A DNA stretch of 64,000 nt, from assembly GCF_000189635.1 (NCBI RefSeq), contig NW_002476534.1, positions 976,924-1,040,923 of the forward strand. Direction: 5' to 3'. Within the stretch, counting starts at the first letter, position 1. The number at the start of each line of letters is the position of its first letter. The notes under the pieces were generated by a model, which worked only from the letters and a program-made list of their open reading frames with translations, ran no database searches and was not told the DNA's origin. Below, one piece after another: positions 27,655 through 41,837 of the stretch. The translations under genes were made by a program, and so were the position numbers. Source of the stretch: Tetrahymena thermophila SB210. Lineage: Eukaryota; Ciliophora; Oligohymenophorea; Hymenostomatida; Tetrahymenidae.

Positions 27655-27829
27655 TATTTTTATGTGGATATCAAAAAAAAAGTTGACTATATTTAAATTA
27701 TTGATGATAAAGCATATTAAAAAAATACAAAACTATTTTCTTTTAATTTATAGAGCTAATCCAACTTCTAATTTACTTTTTAGGAATAAATTTAATGTAA
27801 TCTAATTTTTATAGATTTCGAAATGTTAA

Positions 27830-28190
27830 TAAAAAAATGTGTAAGTAATTGAACTATAATTTTTATTTTTTTTACTTTTTAAATTTTATTCAAATAACTT
27901 CTTCTAAAAAGCATTAATTAGTATTCGGTTAAGTGAGGATAGGTAAATGACTAAAAATATAACAAAGAAGATAATTAGCTTATGGCTAGAAGATAATAAA
28001 AAGTTGAATGATAATAAAGTATTTATTAAAAAATTAACTAAAATACATCATACTTTTATTCATTTACTTATTTACATTCTCTTCTCTATTACTTTGTAAA
28101 GGATATAAAACAAATTGCAATCATGTGTAGAAAAAATAAATTAATTAAGGATATTACGTCATAAATAATTTTAATACAATCTAATATGTA
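27830..28190 (-). other. Inverted ~360-bp promoter-side segment before gene C
   Basis: The reverse complement of this stretch matches the forward sequence before gene F (~52095-52515), and also the B and E spacers. Shared blocks include TTATTTATGACGTAATATCCTT, TTTCTACACATGA and CTATCCTCACTTAA. Outside the limits (AAATGTTAAT on the left, TTCTATCAAA on the right) C runs in the same direction as the others. B, E and F agree, so the inversion occurred in the C copy. It lies ~200-560 bases before the ATG. Confidence 0.85.
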
Positions 28191-28393
28191 TTCTATCAAA
28201 TTTTTATTGTTGACTGAAATTTAAGATATCTAATGTAATGTTACAAGATTAATATATTTCTAAACTTGAATTATTATTAATTGATTTTTATCCATCAGAA
28301 TATTAATTTTTTGGTAACCTTTAGATAATATACAATTTCATTTCATGCCTATAATCCAATTAAAGATAAAAGAATTACAAAAAAGTAAGAATA
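28191..28393 (+). promoter_or_regulatory. Gene C proximal upstream block
   Basis: The last ~200 bases before the ATG are conserved with B, E and F (TAAGATATCTAATGTAATG, TTAATTTTTTGGTAACC and AAAAAGTAAGAATAATG). They are probably core promoter and 5' UTR. No TATA box can be distinguished in such AT-rich DNA. Confidence 0.45.
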
Positions 28394-31300
28394 ATGAAAA
28401 CTAACAAATAATTCCTTTTCTTTTTAAATATTATCTATTATATAGTTTAAAGAGTACTTGCTCAAGTTTACTATAACTTTCATGATTAAGGTAGCAATCT
28501 AAAAGAACTAAGTCCTTTACTAATCAGTGAAAATATATCAAATTAAACCTATTCAATAAAAGTAGAGTCAAACGATTTGATAAGTTATGTAGGAGCTAAA
28601 TACCAAGCTAAATTTGAACTTATTATCTCTTCACCTAGGTAAAACTACATTTGAATTAAAATTTAAGTAAATTTAACGAAAATTAAATATAATTAGGAAT
28701 ATATCTTTTATAATATAAGACTAATCTTAAAGAATTTTACTGTTAACTCTAAGTTAATCAATATAAAGCTTCACTATAGAGTAAATACTTGACTAGCCTT
28801 ACTTAATTTACACTATATTTTCTTATATAAATGAAGAAAATGTTTTGAACTAGATTAAAATCAATGGATTAAAGTAAATTTTTTTATAATAGATTATCAT
28901 CAAATATATTTTAAAATTATTTCAATTTTTTATAAATTATATTTTAATTAAAATAGGCTGTTCATAAATATAAATAATTCTTAGCTAAAATAAAATATTT
29001 CTTATTAAAATTTTAATTCTTCATTTCTAAGAATACTATAAACATGTGATTCATCATAATTTTTTCATCCTATTTATTAGCGCTGTGAAAGTTGCCACCC
29101 TAATTGCAAAGGCTGTACAGAATATTAAAAGTGTAAAGATTGTTAAAAATAACCTGGCAAACTTTAGAGGTACGATTAACTTGCAGATGGGTTTTGTAGT
29201 ATTTGTCCATCAGGATAAACTTGGAGACCTAATAATATATGTAACGGCTGTTCAGATACTTGTTACTGTGATAGTAGTAATAAATAATGCATTTTATGTA
29301 AAGATAGTAAAAATTATCTTAATATCTAAAGAAACACATGCGAGCCATGTTAGTTAGATTAAGGATATTATATTGATGGATAATTTTGCAAACGATGTAA
29401 TCTTATTTGTAAGACATGCTAAGGACCATCTGATAGTGATTGTTTATAATGTATTGATGGCGCTAAAAAATACGAAGATGGAAGTTGTAAATATAACAAT
29501 TAAAATTCTAACGATTGCATTTTTCCTTACAAATAAGATAAATCTTCAAATTGCGTATGTAATTAAGATGGCTATTATCTTAAGGATAAAAACTGTGTTG
29601 AATGCTAAGCTGATTTAAAATGTTAAAAGTGTTCACCTGAGACATAATGTACTTAATGCTATGCTAACAAACCTGAAAAATACCTACAAGATGGAAAAAA
29701 ATGCACTAATTGTATATAAAATGGATACTTTATCAATTAAAGTTAAAACATTTGTGATAATTGCATTTCGAACTGTGATACATGCAATAACAAATCTGAA
29801 TGCTAAAAATGTAGTTCTGGCTTTTATATCTTAGAAGATAATAAATCTTGCTCTTAGTGCTTATAAGATGGATACTTTATAGATAAATCAAATTAATTTT
29901 GTAATAAATGCCCACAGGAGAAGAAGTGTCAAAAATGTAATAATGATTTGAAATGTACTGAATGCTAAAGTGGCTTCTACCTTTTTAATTCAGATAATTG
30001 TATTTCCTGTGGCGAAGGTTATTTTTAAAATGGAAAAAATTGCTTTAAATGCACTGAAAATTGTTAAATCTGTGCAGATCAAAATAAATGTAAAAAGTGC
30101 TCATAAAATTTTTATTTGTTTAATGGCGGAGCTTCATGCATACCTTGTAATAGTTAAGGATAATTTTAATAAAGCGATACATGCTAATTATGTGATGCCT
30201 CTTGCTCCAAATGTTAAGGAATGACATAAAATGATTGTTTAGAATGCAAAGACTCAACGTAATTTAGTTATAAGGGAAAATGTGAAGCCTGCTCAAGAGA
30301 TGGAGTTTTCAAAAGTGGTAGATAATGTTTTGATTGTGCTTAAAATTGTAAATCTTGTACTGGAGTAGAAATAGAGAAATGCACATAATGCATAGATACA
30401 TTTAGCTTTTAGTATGATAAAAAATGTTTAATATGCCCAACTTAGTAGAAATATTTTATTGATGGGAATAACTACTGTTTAAAATGCCATGATACATGTT
30501 AAACATGTTCTGATGAAAAGGAAATATCATGCAGTACTTGTATAGACAATTTAATAATAGATAAATATGACCGCAAATGCAAAATTTGTAATACTAGTAA
30601 TGGTTTCTTTGTAAATAGTTTGAATGAATGCGAGAAATGTCATTCTACTTGCAAGTAATGTGATGGACTTTCGGACACAAATTGCAAAGAATGCATTTAA
30701 GGTTTAAGCTTTTTAAACGGTAAATGTTAAAACTGTAATACAGAAAATTCATATTATACTGATAACAATAATAATTGTTTAGAATGCGATAAATCTTGTC
30801 AAACATGTTCAAGTAAAGATGTATGCATCAAGTGTAAAGCTGGTTTGAGTTTTCCTTCTGACTAAACATCAAAGTTATGTATTAACTGTGACTTAGATAA
30901 TATGTATGTAAAAGATCCAAATGGCTTAAATATTTGTTAAAACTGCCATATGAATTGCAAAGGATGCAAAGGACCAAACATTTAAGATTGCATTTAGTGT
31001 AAAGAATAATTTTTTATCAACCCAAAAGATAATTCTTGCGAAACATGTAATTTGGAAGCAGATAAGAAGTACATAGATGACAATAATTATTGCTAAAATT
31101 GTGATGTCTAGTGTAAAACCTGCACCGGACCTGGAAACGGATAATGTAAACTCTGTGCAGAGGGTTTATATTTTAATGACTAGATGGTATGTATAAAATG
31201 TCCAAGTGAAAAATTTTATATAACTGATTATAAATATTGTAAGAAATGTCATGATTCTTGTCTTACCTGTAATGGTAGTTCAGATAATAATTGCTTGAGT

Positions 31301-34300
31301 TGTGCAAATGATTTGGCTCTCCATGAAAATAGCACATGTAAATAATGTTAAACAGAAAATGGGTTCTTTATTGCTTATGAGAACGATATCAAAGTTTGTA
31401 AGAGATGTGACTCATCGTGCAAAACTTGCCATGGATAGAATAACACTGATTGTGATTCCTGTTTAAATTTAAATTTTTTGATTGATTCTGATACAAAAAT
31501 TTGTTAAGCTTGCTAAACTGAAAATAAATATTTCTAAGATGGAGTTTATTGCAAGAAATGTGATGATTCTTGCAAGAAATGCAAAAATTAAGATGCTAAA
31601 TCATGTACTGAATGTGCAGAAAATCCTATAAAATTGTATTTTAGAGATGGTCTTTGCCAAAAGTGCGAGGAGTCTGAAGGATTTTACATTAAAGATGACA
31701 AAATTAGCTGTGAAAAATGTGAATCAAGTTGCAAGACTTGTTATGGAGGATAAAGTAACTAATGTAAAACTTGTTAAGAAAATAAATATTTATTTTCAGA
31801 TAATACCTGTAAGGAATGTGATATAAACAACAAATTTTTCAAGAGTGGAATATTTTGTTTACCTTGTAATTAAGAATGCTAAACCTGCTTTGGATAAGGT
31901 TAAGACTAATGTCTGAGCTGTCCAGTTAACAAATTTTTATTAACTGAGAATGGAAAACAAACTTGTGTTGATTGTCTATCTACTTAATCATTTTATCAAA
32001 ATGGAAATAATTGTATGAGATGTGATTCTTCTTGCTTAGAGTGTAAAGATTCTAATAAAACTAGTTGTACTAAATGCTGGGATACTGATTATGAATTTGA
32101 AGACGGGTCTTGCTAATTAGAGTGCCCCCAAGATGGTTATTTTAAAGAAGGTAAAAAGTGTAAAAAATGTCACTCTAGTTGCAAGCAGTGCAAATAATAA
32201 GGTCAAAATGATTGTTTATTATGTAATGGTGAATAAAAACTATATCCTGAAGGGAACTGTAATGACTGTCAAATAAATAATAAATATTTTATTTAAGATA
32301 AATTGTGCTTACCTTGTCATAATTCGTGTAAAACTTGTAAAGATAGCTCAGAAATTGGTTGCTTAGATTGCGATGCGAATTTATACAAGCAAGTTGATTT
32401 AACTTGTAAAAAATGTGATTTAAACAGTGGCATGTTTGTAGATAAAGCTGATAATATATGTAAAAAATGCGATTTAACTTGCTAAACTTGCTCTACATCA
32501 TCTGAAAATGATTGTTTAACCTGCTCAGGAAACAGAAAATTCTATCACAATAAAGATTCTACTTAGAAAAAGTGCATTTTATGCTAAGTTAATAATAAAT
32601 AATTTGAAAAAGAAGATATGTGTTTGGATTGCGATGCTACGTGCTTAACATGTAGTGGTGCTTCTGAAACAGAATGCATTACTTGTGATGGATAATATCT
32701 GATGCACTAAGATAAAAAATGTAAAATTTGTGATACGTCAAATGGCTTTTATATTTAAGATAAAAACTGCATAGCATGCAGTGATGGCGGCTGTCAAACA
32801 TGTGATAAAGATGGCTGTAAGAAATGCATAGGTAATTTGAAACTCAAAGAAGGAGTATGCACTGAATGTAAGCTATCTGATGGTTATTTTATTTAAGACT
32901 CTAACTGTATAAAATGCCACTCTTCTTGTAGGGAGTGTTCTGGACCATCTTAATTTGATTGTATAACCTGCAAAGATAATTAATATCTTAAAAAAATAGA
33001 TGAAAAAGATTCTATTTCCCAAAAACAATGCTAGGAATGTCCTAATGAAGGCTATTTCGTGAAAGATATGGAATGTGTTAAGTGCCATGATACATGTCTT
33101 AAGTGTCACTCTTAAGACTCCACTGGCTGTGATGTGTGCATAGGCAATTTAAAATTTAGAACAGATAAAATTTGCTAAGAATGCCCTTCTGAAAATTTTT
33201 ATATTGATAAAGACAGATGTTTGGAATGCTTTGCAGATTGTAAAACATGTAAAGGTCCTTAATCTAACTAGTGTTTATCTTGTAAGGACGGTTTAAATAT
33301 ATATTATAAAGATAATATTTGCAGAGATTGCAACAAAGATAATTTCTGGATATCAAAAGAGGATAATATTTGCTATGATTGTCACTATTCTTGCTAAACC
33401 TGTAATGGAAATAATAAAGAAAATTGTACTAAATGTTAAACTCCTTTCATGTGGCTTGGTAATTTATGTGATTCATGCCCAAAGTCTAATTATTATGCAG
33501 ATCTAACAAATAATAAGTGTATTGCTTGTCATTAATCTTGTGAATTGTGTAGTAGTGACTAAGAAACTGATTGTTTAAAGTGCAAAAATGATGCTAAATT
33601 CCATACAGAAAAAATCAATTAAGGTGGAATTATTTAAGAAGTAAAGTATTGCAAGAATTGCTAAATAAATAACGGTTATTTTGTTAAAGGAGACTAGTGC
33701 TTAAAGTGCCATAGTAGCTGTTTAACTTGCGATGATGAATAAGAAAATAAATGTAAGTCTTGTTAAGATGGATTATTTTTATTTGAAGATGGAACCTGTA
33801 AGAAATGTCCTAATGAGGAGTACTATTCAGAAAAAATAAATCAAATTAATATGTGCAAGTAATGCTCTCCTAATTGTCTAACATGCTCATAATTTGGAGA
33901 TGACAAATGCCTAATATGTAAAAAAGATCTTTATAAAAATGATTCAGACAAATGTGAAAAATGTGAAACAGATAAAAAAGTTTTTATTAAAGGAGATAGA
34001 TGCCTTCAATGTGATAGCACGTGTAAAACATGTAAAGATGAGAGTCCTAAGGGTTGTGATAAATGTGAAGATAATCTTAGTAAGCTGCCAGATAAGACCT
34101 GCTAAAAATGCCCACAAAAGGGGTATTTCTTAGAAGGAGAGTTTTGCAAAGTATGTCATAACACTTGTGAAGAGTGTGAAGGCGAAAATTAAAAATAATG
34201 CAAAATTTGTGCAACTGGATTAACATTTTGGAAAGATTAAAACGGAGATTAGATTTGTGTAAAGTGCTAAGAAAAGATTGCGCATTACGTTGATGGATCA

Positions 34301-37300
34301 TATTGCAAACCTTGTCATTCAAGCTGTTTAGAGTGTTCTGGAGGAGATTAATCACAATGCAAAAAATGTGTAGAAGGGAAATATTTCAAAGATAAAAATA
34401 ATTAAAGTGAAGGCTAATGTCTAGAATGTACAGGATCTTATTTTGCATAAGGAGATTTATGCTTAGCTTGCCATTAGAACTGTTAAACTTGCAAAGGGTC
34501 TTAAGAAACAGATTGCATTTAGTGTGCTGGATTACTTAAATTCAACAAAGATAAGTCAAAATGTATAAACTGTAGGACAGATAATGGATAGTTTTTGAAT
34601 AATGACATTTGCTATGATTGTGATAAAAGCTGCAAAATCTGTAACGGAGAAAGTAATACAAACTGTTTATAATGTATAGATGATCTTTATTTTTTCCAAG
34701 AAGACGATAATACTAAAAATAAATGTATGCAATGCCCCTCAGAATTATACTATATAGATCTTAATAAAAAAGATTGTTTAAAATGCGATGGTTCATGCTA
34801 AACTTGTAAACCTGGATTGCCTAAACAATGCTTAAAATGCAAATAAGGAGGAACTTTTATGGACGATGGTACATGCTAAATTTGCCCAGAGTTTGGCTTT
34901 TTTGTAAATGTTGGTAAATGTTTAAAATGTGATCCATCTTGCAAAAAGTGCTAAGGGGATAGTGCTTTGAATTGTACTGAATGCCATGAAAATAATTACT
35001 TTGACTTAAATGACAGTAATAAATGTAAGGAATGTGATACTTAAAATGGTCACTTTATATAAAATAATAAAGATTGTTAGAAGTGTAACTATTCCTGTTA
35101 GACTTGTAAAGATGATACTGAATTCGGTTGTTTGACCTGCAAGAATAATTTATATTTTAAAGATTATGTTGACCCATCTGATACTTCAATAGTAAAATAA
35201 AAGTGTGAGATTTGTGATTAAGATAATGGATGGGTTATTAATGGAGCAGATGTTGGAAAACAAAAATGTTAAAAATGTCATGAGTCATGCAAAAAATGTT
35301 CTGGCATAGATGCTAAATAGTGTACTGAATGCAAGAATGGACTTTATTTTAGAGATGGAATATGTTAATAATGTGATGTTAGTGATGGTTTTTTTATCAA
35401 AGATAAATTTTGTTTAAAATGTTCAGAAAACTGCAAAACTTGTAGTAGCACTGAAAAAAATGAGTGTCTTACCTGTAGAACAAATAAATTCTTTATTGAG
35501 AATACATAGGAGTGCTAGCCTTGTAATTAGGACTAAGGATTTTATTTAGATACTAATTCCAGGTGTTTTAAATGCCATAGTTCATGTAAAACATGCAATG
35601 GTGGTGAAGATATAAATTGTACTAAATGTGCAGATTAACTAAGTTTTCTTGATGGATTATGCAAAATTTGTGATATATAAAACAAATACTATATTGAGTA
35701 ATTAACAAATAAATGCCTAAAATGCCATGATACTTGCTAAACCTGTAAAGGTAGTGGAGTAAATTAATGCTTATCTTGTAGAGATAAGCTAACATTTGAT
35801 GAGGATAACAATTGCATTACATGCCCGTCAGAAGGATATTACGTAGATAACCTTAAATGTATTAAATGTCATGATTCTTGTAAATAGTGTAGCTCTTAAT
35901 TAGCAACAGGTTGCACTGAATGCCAAACTTATCTTTTTTACTATCCAACTAGTAAACTTTGTAAGTCTTGTGATATTTAAGACGGTTATTTTATGAAGAA
36001 AGAACCAACAGGAAATTTCAGTCAATTATGCTTATCGTGTCATTAAGATTGTAAAACTTGTATTGATGAACAACAAAACAATTGCCTAATTTGCAGGGAA
36101 GTTTATTCGTTTAAAAATGATAAAAACATATGCAAGAATTGTCATAAAGACTGCTAAAAATGTAATGGAGAATAATAAACAGATTGTATAGAATGTAAGT
36201 AACCTGGTTATCATATAAGGTTAGATAAGACTTGTGGTTTATGTTTATCTAATTAATATCTAGAAGAAAATCATTGTTAAAATTGCTCAGATAACTGCTT
36301 AAAGTGTGTTGATAATAAAACATGTTAAGAATGTGGAAACAATGCTCATATAAAATAAAATGGTAAATGTGGAGAATGTGAGAAAAATGAATATGCTGAC
36401 AAAGCTACCAACAAATGTATGCCATGTCATGAAACTTGCTTAAGTTGCAAAGGCAGTTAAAATAATGAGTGTTTGTAATGTTAAGATGGAGCTTTAAGAA
36501 TAAGGACAGATACTAAGCAATGTGGTAAATGCGATCCTAATTAATATTATGATAATATATAGTGCTATGATTGTCATAGAGATTGTAAAACATGCTCAGG
36601 GCCTGGTAATGATTTTGATTAATGCACGTCATGTGTAGATGCTACTAAATACGAATGCAATTAAAATGATTTGAACTATTTTGCTAAGAATTATTAATAA
36701 AAAAAATAATGTGAAAAGAAATGCTTGAAATGCCATTAGAATTGTAGTTAGTGCTTTGGAGAATAGAGCAACTAATGCATGAAGTGTAATAAGATGATAC
36801 TTTAGAATGATTTTTCTTGTTAAAGAAAATGTCCAGAAAGAATGTTTTTCGATGAATCTGATCCTAAAGAAGTTAAATGTACAAATTGTGAAAAAAACTG
36901 CAAAGTTTGTGAAAATCAAAATAAATGTATAGCATGTGATGAAGAATATACTTTATTCGAAGGGTAGTGTTATAAATGCTTGAGTCACTAATATTTAGGT
37001 AATTTTTTACTTTTTGCAAATTTTTCTTTTTAAAAATTTCATCTTTTGATTATTAAAATCATAAATAGTATTAAATTTCTAAGTCTATTTTCTCTATTGT
37101 AATTTTAATTAAATAAATAAATAAACTTAATACAAATTACTTTAATTTAAAACCCTCACCTATTTTGATTAAATTATAAATTTATATTTTTTTTAAAAAC
37201 AGATAAAAAACTTAAAAAATGCATTGAATGTGATAGCGATTGTAAAACTTGCTTTAATCAAGGCAGATAAGCTTGTATCGAGTGTTCAGATCCTGCCAAA

Positions 37301-39376
37301 TTTTTTGATTAAGATAATTTTTGTGTAAGTTAATGTGTTTCTGGATACATTAAGAATGACAAAACAAATAGATGCTAAAAGTGCAAATATATTATAAACT
37401 AAATAAGTAAATCTAAAACATGTGTGGTAGATTGCAACAAAAATTAGTTTTTAGATCCTCAAACTTACATTTGCAACGATTGCTAAAATAATTGCTCAGA
37501 ATGCCAATCTCTCACAAAATGTACATCATGCATAAAAGATTATCATTTTGTAAGCGAAAAGTAAGAAGCTTGTAGAAAATGTGAGTAAGATGAGTATATT
37601 AGCAGCAAAAATGTATGTAAGAAGTGCGAGTTTTTAAATTGCTTAACTTGCAATGAAAATCATTGCACTAAGTGCTCTTACAAGTATTTTCTTAATGAAA
37701 ACAATACATGTAAGTATGATGATCGCTACAACTTCTATGAATGCACTGACTTAAATAAACTAGATGATAGCTGTGAAAAAGAGATGTAATTGATAGACAA
37801 AATTGATTTTGGAATGAAATAATCTATAATAGCAACTTATTCTATTCAAGCTATTTCTTTTTTTATCCTAAGATCCACTTCAGTTATGTCTTACTCAATA
37901 CAAATTCAATAATAAATAGGTAATAGTTATTTGCTAAAAGACTCTTTAAAAAGCCTAAGTTTAGGGCCTACTTTTTATTAGTAAAATTTCTAATAAAATT
38001 TAATCAACATGATACCAAATCCCTTTAGGTATATTTCAGCCTATGACTTATATTTTTATCCTAAGTAGAGTATTAATAGTTTATAATCTTTCAAATTAGA
38101 TTAAAATTTAGAAAGCAAATATCTATAAAGTAACACATCATTAAAAGAATAAGCGTATTAATAAACTAATCAAGGTATTTATAACAGTAGTTAAAATATA
38201 ACGAGCAATTCAGTGAAGCTTTTAAAAAATGAAATATAAAATTAATAGATTAATTCTAATCCGCTAAGGAATTTGTTGTAAGAGAAAAGAGAGCTTGAAG
38301 AAAATTCATTAATTTAAAATAATCTAAGAGATATCCGCTCTTAAGAATTGAGTAGCATATTTGTAGAAACCATAATAATGTATAGTTTTATTTTCCTATT
38401 GATAGTACTATTCTATGTAATAGTATATTTTTTTAGAAATAAGTATGAGTTGATGAGTCAAATCTATAGTAATAGATTCAAATTTATTATTCAAATGCAA
38501 CAAATATTCTCCAACTTCATTTTTACAAGCGTGCTCTATTCTTATTCTTTCATTAATTTTTCTTCTATGAGCTTAATAAACTGGTTAGGAATAGCTTTTT
38601 AGGCTGTCTACATAATATTTTATTGTACTTTTGGATTTATACTATTTAGAAAAGTAAGAAATTTCAGTAAAAAAGTGTATGATGAAGACTAACTTAAATA
38701 TTAGCTATTTTTTATAGAAGGAATAGCCACTGATTTGCCTTTCAATAAATATTTTTGGTTTATTTTTGAGTTCAGAAAAGTGATTATTTTACTCTTATAA
38801 TTTTGTGTTCCTCTAACTGAAATATCTACCTTGCTCATTTTGATAATTAACTTTTCTTTTTTGATTTTTTATTGGTTAACAAAGCCATTTGAAGTTAAAA
38901 GTTAGTTATAGTATTACTTTGTTCTTGAAATTCTGAATTGTACGAATAGTTTATTGCTTTGTTCTCTGTTTTTTACCAACTCTAAGATAATAAGTTGGGG
39001 GATTTTAGTAAATCTTATGCTCATTAACTTAATAGTTTTAATTTATACGATTTATAGCTTATGCAGAGTTATATATATCAAATACTTCAAAGTGAGATTT
39101 ATAGTATCAAGAACTTAAGAAACTGATGTTTCAATTAAATGGAAGCAAATAAGAAACAATTTTAAGTTAAAAAGATATATCGTTTCCAAAAAAAATGCAC
39201 CAATCCCTCTATCAGTGAAGGAAATACTTAATTAAAGTGCTGACATTAGTTAATTTAGTAGCATTTCTTCAAAGAATTTTGAAGAAAAATCTGATTGCAT
39301 AAATGAATTATCTATTAAATGGTAAATAAATCCTCTTAAAGTGAGAGAGATAGCTCTACCAAAAATTCAAAAATGA
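28394..39376 (+). CDS. Gene C: giant cysteine-rich, C-terminally multi-pass membrane protein
   Basis: Exons are 28394-28638, 28697-28873, 28957-36998 and 37203-39376, 10,638 coding bases, ~3,545 residues, with a consistent frame at every junction. The ATG at 28394 starts a signal peptide (MKTNKQFLFFLNIIYYIV). Exon 3 is a continuous series of CxxC repeats, with many CHDSCxTCxG units. Exon 4 adds further cysteine repeats to about residue 3050. Hydrophobic segments begin near residue 3204 and are followed by the conserved tail EEKSD.INELSIKWQ.NP.KVREI ending at TGA 39374-39376. It is nearly the same as F in the 3' half. Its upstream DNA carries the inverted segment, which might alter expression compared with its sisters. 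A surface receptor or adhesion role is inferred from architecture only. Confidence 0.88.
36999..37202 (+). other. Gene C intron 3
   Basis: Phase-1 intron of 204 bases between TTTAG|GTAATTT and AACAG|AT. It holds the AAAACCCTCA motif shared with B and F. Confidence 0.7.
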
Positions 39377-39668
39377 TTTCATTATTATTTTTAAAATACC
39401 TAAATATATTTATGTGCAACTTATTAATTACCTTTTTAATCTTTTTTAAGTGAAAAGTAAAAATAGTTCATTTATTTTTAATTTTAACTTTCCTTTTAAA
39501 TAATTTTTTAATTTAGATGTTCATTTTATTTTAGCCTATGAATTTCCAAATTTTTTATTATTTAATCTACCTTATTTAATTTTTTTTAATAAATTCATAG
39601 AAATTGACCTTAATTAATGTATTTTCTTTATTAAAAGAATTCTTTTGAAAAAGTTTTAGGATATCAAT
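39377..39668. other. Spacer 3' of gene C
   Basis: AT-rich sequence resembling the 3' flank of gene B for a short distance (AGTGAAAAG...TTTTAACTTTCCTT), as expected for tandem copies. No gene seen. Confidence 0.5.
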
Positions 39669-40440
39669 GAATTCGTATTAATTAAAAAGAAACCACATTA
39701 ATTATTTGGAGATTAAAAGCTTTAAATTAATAAAATATATTTTAATTATTTATTTAATCGTTTATTTTTTATTTCTTAATTTTAAAAACTCAATCTGAAA
39801 AATTTTTAAATTATTTCTAGTTTGTTTTATGATTAAATTAAATTTATAAAATTTAAATTAATTAATTAATTCTAATAACATTTAAAATGATATCAACTAA
39901 AATATGATAAAGAATAATTGCAATAATTTTAATCAATCATTAAAATAGATTAATTTTATTAATAAAATTGTTTGATTTGAAGCTATGAAATTTTCTTCTT
40001 TTTTTATAGATTAGGTAAATACTTTTAATAAGCTTATTATTTAAAAACATATTTTTTGGAAATTAGATTTTCTATTTATAGCAACATTATACAATTAAGA
40101 TATCTTTTTATCTGAGTATAATAAGCTATACCAAAAGTAATATTTAGTTTTACAAGAAATAAAAAGAATTTAGTAATACTTTCTTTTTTAGATCTTTATA
40201 AAACAAAATCAAATTATTAGAACTAATTACAAATCTATATTTATTCATTTTATTGGGTATTTTAAGGAAAAAAAGCAAAGAGTAATAGAGGCAAGGAAAA
40301 TCTTTAAATTAATGATAATTACATTCAAATATATGTATTTATTTTTTTTCTTTTTTAATAGTTTTTAAATTTAAAGAGCTTATTAATATTTTAGGTTTAT
40401 TAATTTCAGATTCTTTATTTAGTTATTTACCATAAATCCT
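39669..40440. repeat. Non-coding tandem duplication, copy 1
   Basis: It starts GAATTC, then AAAAGAAACCACATTAATTA. It contains GAGTATAATAAGCT and TTTAGTAATACTTTC, and ends near CATAAATCCT. All recur in order in the copy at 40523-41350. No coding frame or terminal inverted repeats were recognised. Confidence 0.8.
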
Positions 40441-40522
40441 CTTTACCAAAATAATGTCTAGAAAAGATAGATAAAAGAATATTATTTAAAAAATGTTTGT
40501 ATAAAATTTAGAGATAATAATT

Positions 40523-41350
40523 GAATTCAATTTTATTTAAAAGAAACCACATTAATTATTTGAAGATTAAAAGCTAAAAATTAATCAAAAAAATATATTT
40601 TAATTTATTTAATTCAATTGTTAATATTTTATTACTTAATTTTAAAACTAAATACGAAAATTTGTTAAATTATTGAGAGCTTGTTTTACAATTAATTTTA
40701 TTAATTTTTAATAAAATAATTAATTCTTATTTATTTAGAAAAAAATATTAGTAAATTTCTAATTATTTCAGTAAGTTTAACGTTTAAATGTTATATACTC
40801 AAAATAATAAATAATAATTGTAATAATTATTAAAATAGATTAATTTTATAAATAAAATTTGTTTGACTTGAAACTGTAAAATTTTATTCTTATTTTTATT
40901 GATAATAATAAAAAAATAATAAGCTTATTATTATTTAATTAAATATTTTTCTTAATGGATAATATATACTTTTATATCTATAACAACATATAAAATTAAA
41001 ATAGATCTCTTACTCTGAGTATAATAAGCTTTATTATTATTAATATTTAATTTTACAGGAAATAAAAATAATTTAGTAATACTTTCTTTCTTAGATCCTA
41101 ATAGAACAAAATCAAATTACAAGAACCAATTACAAATTTATATTAAATCATTTTTTTTGGGTATCTTAAGGAATAAGAGGTAATAGTAATTATGGCAAGT
41201 AAAATTTTTAAGTTAATAATAATTAAATTTAAATATATGTTATTATTTTTTATTCTTTAGATTGTTTTTCAAATTTAAAGAATTTATTAAGTTAATGTTT
41301 TAGGTTTATTAAGTTGAGATTCCGTTTTTTAGTTATAAACTGTAAATCCT
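40523..41350. repeat. Non-coding tandem duplication, copy 2
   Basis: Direct repeat of 39669-40440 at an offset of 854 bases. It has many substitutions and small indels, so the duplication is not recent. Islands such as CTGAGTATAATAAGCT and AGAACAAAATCAAATTA are nevertheless well kept. It could be a simple segmental duplication, a mobile-element remnant or an ncRNA-bearing unit. Confidence 0.8.
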
Positions 41351-41837
41351 CATTAATTAATATTCATCCAAAATAATTTTTAATATTTATCCATAGTTAA
41401 GGTAATTCTCTTTATAAAATTAATTAAATTAAATAAAATTTTATAATTTGAGGAATCACAATAATTACTTATCTTTATTTAAATGATAATTATTTATTTG
41501 ATTTGAATAAATATACCAATTTAAGGTAAATATTGTCTTTCAGCCAGAAAATTTAATAATTAATTTTTTAGAAAATTTACTCATTTTTTGTTTTCTGTTT
41601 AAATGTTAAAAAGAGGAATAAAAATGCTAACTTTTAGATTTAATACTTCAATCTTTTTAATAATCATATTAACTTAAAAGATAGGTAATTCATTTTATAA
41701 TTTTAAATATTTTCTTTATTTTAACATCTATTTATTTTTTCATAAGCATCTAGAACTTTCATATTTCGTGATTAGACCTTTTATAAAGAATAGGAAATAA
41801 TAATAAAATAATAATTGTTCTCTTTTTAAGATACTTT
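41351..41837. other. Spacer upstream of gene D
   Basis: AT-rich. I saw no similarity to the promoter-side block shared by B, C, E and F. The promoter, and possibly an unrecognised first exon of gene D, would lie here. Confidence 0.4.

Noticed and set aside
32303-32485. Short standard-code ORF rich in CxxC that could be a small zinc-binding protein
   Set aside because: It is an in-frame piece of gene C exon 3 between two glutamine codons (TAA) and does not end there in the ciliate code.
39669-41350. Transposase or reverse-transcriptase gene in the tandem non-coding duplication
   Set aside because: No frame in either copy has a coding composition and no terminal inverted repeats flank the copies.
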